Shown here piece by piece: positions 4,957 through 8,474 of a stretch of 8,474 nt of DNA. Within the stretch, counting starts at the first letter, position 1. Each line of letters starts with the position of its first letter. Origin of the DNA: Verrucomicrobiales bacterium (lineage in GTDB: Bacteria > Verrucomicrobiota > Verrucomicrobiia > Verrucomicrobiales > SKLO01); contig SKLO01000216.1 of assembly GCA_007123195.1 (NCBI GenBank), positions 1 through 8,474 on the forward strand, given 5' to 3'. The notes below the pieces were generated by a model that did no database searches, was not told the DNA's origin, and was given only the letters and a program-made list of their open reading frames with translations. The position numbers and the translations under genes are program-made.

Positions 4957-7827
4957 TCAGCGGCGCGTCCGACCGCGAAGCAGCTTGTGCACTTCGACCA
5001 GCACCAGGACCGAGGGAGCGAAAAGCAGGATCGTGATCCATGTCCGCGGTTCCAGCGGTTCCATTCCCAGCAGCGCCTGGGTCGGCGGGAAGTACAGGGC
5101 ACCAATGTGAAGCAGCAGGGCGATGGCGCTGACGACGAACAGGGCCCGGTTGGAAAAAAAGTTTTTCTGGAAGATCGAAAGGGTCTCGGACCGGCAGGCC
5201 CCCACGTGCAATGCCTTGAAAATCACGATGGCGGTCAGGGTGGCGACCTGGGCGTAGGCCAGTGAAGCGCCGTGCTGGAGTTCCCGGGTGAAAACGACCA
5301 GCGCCACAATGGCCAAAAGAATGCCCACCAGCACCGAGCGCTCCACCAGCAAACGCGAGAGCAACCCCTCCTGCGGGTTGCGCGGCGGTCGGGTGTATTG
5401 CTCCTTTTCACCGGGCTCGAAGGCCAGCGAGACGTCTTGAGTGCCGGCTGTGACAACGTTCAACCAGAGGATCTGCGCCGGCAGCATGAGCAGGGGCAAG
5501 CCCTCGATGCCATAGTGCTGAAAGATGCCGAAGGCGGCGAGGATGAACGTGCCGAAGATGGCCATGACCACGCCGACGCTGGTCGAGAGCAGAAAGTCCG
5601 TGGCCTTGCGGATATTGGAAAAAGCGGTCCGGCCTTCCTGGACGGCGGCGTAGATGGTGGCGAAGTTGTCGTCGGCCAGGACCATTTCGCTGGCCTCCTT
5701 GGCGACGTCGGTACCGCCCCGGCCCATGGCCGCGCCCAGGTGGGCGGACTTCAGCGCCGGAGCGTCGTTGACCCCGTCCCCGGTGACGGCCACGATCTGG
5801 CCCAATTCACGGAGTTGCAAGACGATGCGCAGCTTCTGGGTCGGATTGACGCGGGCATAGACCGCAACGTCGGCCAAGGCCCGGCGCAGTTGCTCGTCGG
5901 TCATCTGTTCGATGTCCGCGCCGCTCAATGCCCTTGGTCGACCATGCTCGTCGAGTTGGCCTTTTCCCTCGGGCACCAGGCGGATTTTCTCGGCAATGGC
6001 GGCGGCCGTGCTGGCATGATCCCCGGTCACCATCAGCACGCGGATGCCGGCCTGATGGCAGCCGGCGATGGCGTTGATCACCTCCGTGCGTGGCGGATCC
6101 ATCATGCCCACCAGGCCCAGGAATATCAACCCCTGCGGTTCGCCGTGGTGTGTGGACTCGGCCGCTTGCTCGGTCTCGCCCGTCGCCATTGCCAACAGTC
6201 GCAGGCCTTGGCTGGCCATTTCGCGTGCCTCCGCCAGGATCGCCTCGCGATCCAGCGGCTCCGATCCGTCCGGCAGCAACATTCGGTCGCACATTTCCAA
6301 CACCCGCTCGGGAGCCCCTTTGACGAAAGTCAGGCGGGCGTCGGCGTCGGCTGCCCGATGCAGGGTGGCAGAAAACTGCCGTTCGGATTCGAACGGCACG
6401 TGGGCCACCTGCGGATAGGCATCCAGCAGATCCTCGCGGTTTAGTTGAGTTTTGGCGGCGGCAACCAGCAACGCGACTTCGGTCGGGTCGCCGTTGGCGA
6501 TCATTTCGCCGGTGCCGTCGCGATGCCGATGGAGGTCGGCCTCGTTGGCCAACAACCCGGCTAGCAGGGTGCGGTAGAGAGGCGTGCCGGGTTCAACGGC
6601 AACGGCTTTGCCCTGGCTATCCAGGATCCGGCCCTCGACAGCCAGCCCGACGCCGGTGACCTTGTAGCGCTGGCCGGCGGTCCAGAGCGACTGGACGGTC
6701 ATCCGATTCTCGGTCAGCGTGCCCGTTTTGTCTGACATGATGACGGTGCACGAGCCGAGGGTCTCGACTGCGGGCAGGCGTCGGATAATGGCGTTGCGCT
6801 TGGCCATCCTGCGGACGCTGACGGCCAGCGCGACGGTCATCACGACTGGCAGTCCTTCGGGGATGGCGGCCACGGCGATGGCCACGGCGGTCAAAAACAT
6901 ATCAGCCAGCGGAACCCCCTGGCTGAGCCCGACGAGAAACGCCAGGATGCTCACCAGGACGATGGCCACGCTGACGCGGTTGCCGAACCGGTGCATGCGC
7001 TGCTGGAGCGGGGTTGGGACCCTGGTGGTCGTGCGCATCTCATCGGCGATCAAGCCGATCTGGGTGTCTGCCCCGGTGGCGACCACCACGCCGCGCGCTC
7101 GTCCAGAGGCGACGCTGGTGCCCATAAAAACCATGTTGCGCCGGTCGGCGACGGGGACCTCGCCGTCTTCACTGCTGATCTCGCCTGAGCTTTTGCTGAT
7201 GGCGTTCGACTCGCCGGTCAGAATCGAATCGTCGGTGCGCAGTTCCGACTCGTCGATGATGCGCAGGTCGGCCGGGACCAAGTGGCCGGACTCAAGCAGC
7301 ACGATGTCGCCCGGCACCAGCTGGCTGGACCCGATTTCGCAGCGCTCATTTTCCCTTCGAACCACCGTCCGTGGGGCGACCATGCTCATCAGCGCAGCCA
7401 TGGCGTTTTCAGCGCGGTATTCCTGGATGAAACCGATCGTGGCGTTGATCATTAACACCAGGGCGATGACGGCGGCGTCGGCGTGCTCGCCGATGGCCAG
7501 CGTCACGACCATGGCTGCCAGCAGGACGTAAATCAGCGGGCTGGTGAACTGATGGAGGAAAATGACCCAGGGATTGACGGCTTCAGCGGTTTGGATGGAG
7601 TTGGGGCCGTAGCGGTCGAGCCGCCGTTGTGCCTGCTCGTGCGTTAGCCCCTGGGGACTGGTATCGAGCTGCTTGAGCACCTCTTCCACCGGCATGGCGT
7701 GCCAGGGCAACTGAGTCGCCAGGCCAGGTGGTTCACCTGCCGGGGCGGGGCCGGAATGCGACGAGGCGGAGTCTGCGTCCGCTCTTGAGGACCGGGTTTC
7801 GAGGGAACGGTTTGAATCGGCAGACAT
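4957..7827 (-). CDS. P-type (P2-like) cation-transporting ATPase
   Basis: This 956-residue integral membrane pump couples ATP hydrolysis to cation transport. Seen in order: N-terminal cation-ATPase domain (about 40-85), transmembrane pair TM1-TM2 (about 88-125), actuator loop with TGES (204-207), TM3-TM4 with PEGLP (323-327), phosphorylation site DKTGT (Asp366), nucleotide-binding KGAPE (503-507), MVTGDH (599-604), hinge TGDGVNDAP (682-690), then about six C-terminal helices to 945. The length fits the SERCA/PMR1-like group. TM4 keeps the cation-site Glu (E324), but TM5 reads SVGVV where SERCA has NVGEV, and TM6 reads NVVTAG where SERCA has NLVTDG. Two Ca2+ ligands are therefore missing and the ion is uncertain. 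ATG 7827 is chosen because the frame upstream to 8328 is a shadow of the neighbouring fragment and the first 40 residues lead directly into the domain. No Shine-Dalgarno sequence is seen. It starts 38 bp after the truncated ATPase and ends at a hairpin terminator. Confidence 0.95.
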   Translation of the reverse strand: MSADSNRSLETRSSRADADSASSHSGPAPAGEPPGLATQLPWHAMPVEEVLKQLDTSPQGLTHEQAQRRLDRYGPNSIQTAEAVNPWVIFLHQFTSPLIYVLLAAMVVTLAIGEHADAAVIALVLMINATIGFIQEYRAENAMAALMSMVAPRTVVRRENERCEIGSSQLVPGDIVLLESGHLVPADLRIIDESELRTDDSILTGESNAISKSSGEISSEDGEVPVADRRNMVFMGTSVASGRARGVVVATGADTQIGLIADEMRTTTRVPTPLQQRMHRFGNRVSVAIVLVSILAFLVGLSQGVPLADMFLTAVAIAVAAIPEGLPVVMTVALAVSVRRMAKRNAIIRRLPAVETLGSCTVIMSDKTGTLTENRMTVQSLWTAGQRYKVTGVGLAVEGRILDSQGKAVAVEPGTPLYRTLLAGLLANEADLHRHRDGTGEMIANGDPTEVALLVAAAKTQLNREDLLDAYPQVAHVPFESERQFSATLHRAADADARLTFVKGAPERVLEMCDRMLLPDGSEPLDREAILAEAREMASQGLRLLAMATGETEQAAESTHHGEPQGLIFLGLVGMMDPPRTEVINAIAGCHQAGIRVLMVTGDHASTAAAIAEKIRLVPEGKGQLDEHGRPRALSGADIEQMTDEQLRRALADVAVYARVNPTQKLRIVLQLRELGQIVAVTGDGVNDAPALKSAHLGAAMGRGGTDVAKEASEMVLADDNFATIYAAVQEGRTAFSNIRKATDFLLSTSVGVVMAIFGTFILAAFGIFQHYGIEGLPLLMLPAQILWLNVVTAGTQDVSLAFEPGEKEQYTRPPRNPQEGLLSRLLVERSVLVGILLAIVALVVFTRELQHGASLAYAQVATLTAIVIFKALHVGACRSETLSIFQKNFFSNRALFVVSAIALLLHIGALYFPPTQALLGMEPLEPRTWITILLFAPSVLVLVEVHKLLRGRTRR

Positions 7828-7865
7828 GGTGCTCAGGGGAGAAGGAAGCGTGTTTGGTTTCGAGG

Positions 7866-8474
7866 CTAGCCCAGATATCCCAATTTTACTACTGCGAGCG
7901 TCCGTCCGGTGCGCAGGCAGGCCAGCAGGGCGGGATGATCGGCCGGGTCGATCACCTGCCCGTCGCCATCCTCGCCGGAGCGGTCGCGGGACGAGTCGGC
8001 GGGATCGATGGCGCGGAAGTCGCCCTGGGTTTTGTCGCTGCCGCCACCGACCGCATACCAGCGGCCGCCGGGCACCGGTTCGCGGGCGTCGAGCCGATGC
8101 TTTTCCCCACCGCGCAGCACGCGGCAGCGGGTGGGAATCATCTTCGCCAGCGCCTCGATGGCCTGGCTGGCCTTCTCTTCCTGGAAGAAACCAATGAAGG
8201 CGTTCACCAGCACCACGCCGAAGATGACCGCGCCGTCGACCCATTCCTGCAGGGCGAAGGCGACCCCCGTGGCGACCAGCAACACGTAGACCAGCGCCTG
8301 GTTGAACTGCAGCAGGAAGCGCTTCCACGGCGGGTCGGCCCGGCGCTGGGTCATGGCGTTCTCGCCGAACACCTCGGCGCGGCGCCGGGCCTCGTCCGGG
8401 TCGAGTCCGCGCGCCGGATCCACCTGCAGGCGCTCGGTCGCCTCCGCGGTCTTGAGCCGGAACCAGCGCACCTC
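7866..8474 (-). pseudogene. Truncated P-type ATPase N-terminus fused to an unrelated tail (5' end outside or at window edge)
   Basis: The frame is open from the window edge to TAG 7866-7868 (202 codons); GTG at 8471 could start it, but it probably begins beyond the edge. Residues 1-130 (counted from the edge) match the start of a P-type cation ATPase and resemble the intact neighbour: WFRLKTAEAT, GENAMTQRR, TM1-TM2 (about 57-97), VNAFIGFFQEEKA, then the actuator strand ending REPVPGG. The family continues LVPGD-hydrophobic at this point. Here the chain switches to a hydrophilic Gly/Asp-rich stretch (RWYAVGGGSDK, IDPAD twice) and ends KLGYLG. No other frame restores the ATPase, so this is a junction near 8063-8084 and not a simple frameshift. 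TGES, DKTGT and the hinge are all missing, so it cannot pump. The tail looks like real protein but I do not recognise it. A deletion, a recombination or an assembly chimera are all possible. Confidence 0.7.

Noticed and set aside
5272..7531. Long plus-strand ORFs inside the ATPase gene (390 and 270 codons)
   Set aside because: Antisense shadows of a gene with all P-type ATPase motifs in order.
1530..7827. Functional metal-handling system of HMA-like selenoprotein plus P-type ATPases
   Set aside because: Attractive, but the genes are on opposite strands, separated by two unrelated genes, and the intact ATPase is not of the heavy-metal (P1B) type: it has PEGLP, not CPx.
7828..8328. N-terminal extension of the intact ATPase to 8328
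   Set aside because: That stretch is an Arg/Gly/Pro-rich shadow of the truncated ATPase read in another frame; the ATPase starts at ATG 7827.

Overview
The window is GC-rich chromosomal DNA, probably from a bacterium of the Planctomycetota/Verrucomicrobiota (PVC) type. This rests on three things: a secreted beta-helix protein with a PEP-CTERM sorting signal, five CDS starts with no recognisable Shine-Dalgarno sequence, and long spacers with divergent genes. The lineage is an inference; PEP-CTERM proteins also occur in Proteobacteria.

Layout. (1) Bases 1-1127, minus strand: N-terminal three hundred or so residues of a SWIM zinc-finger protein whose 3' end lies outside the window. (2) About 400 bp of divergent intergenic DNA, with a 13-bp direct repeat spaced 42 bp. 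(3) Bases 1530-2093, plus strand: the key locus, a 187-residue exported protein that becomes visible only if two in-frame UGA codons (1677-1679 and 1902-1904) are read as selenocysteine. It ends at a strong intrinsic terminator (2163-2193). (4) Bases 2252-2878, minus: an unrecognised single-pass membrane protein. (5) Bases 3060-4370, minus: a PEP-CTERM beta-helix surface protein. (6) About 590 bp with no intact gene, but with a relic resembling a P-type ATPase C-terminus. (7) Bases 4957-7827, minus: an intact 956-residue P-type cation ATPase. (8) Bases 7866-8474, minus: the N-terminal piece of another P-type ATPase, fused after its first cytoplasmic motif to an unrelated tail.

The main discovery candidate is the double-UGA gene. 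Its product has a signal peptide and two tandem domains whose predicted beta-alpha-beta-beta-alpha-beta order resembles heavy-metal-associated (HMA/MerP-like) domains. In each domain the UGA falls in a GxGU motif in the loop after strand 1, about where HMA domains carry their metal-binding CxxC. Each UGA is followed, 18 or 21 nt later, by the loop of a GC-rich hairpin. The two hairpins share a nearly identical core (GCC-C/G-GTGCGGCC) and both loops contain GU, as expected for bacterial SECIS elements. The predicted protein has no cysteine at all, so the two Sec residues would be its only thiol-like groups.

The second point of interest is the ATPase cluster: an intact pump flanked on one side by an N-terminal fragment and on the other by a C-terminal relic of what may be another pump. 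This looks like the result of tandem duplication, insertion or recombination. Nothing in the sequence ties the selenoprotein gene functionally to the ATPases; they are on opposite strands with other genes between them.
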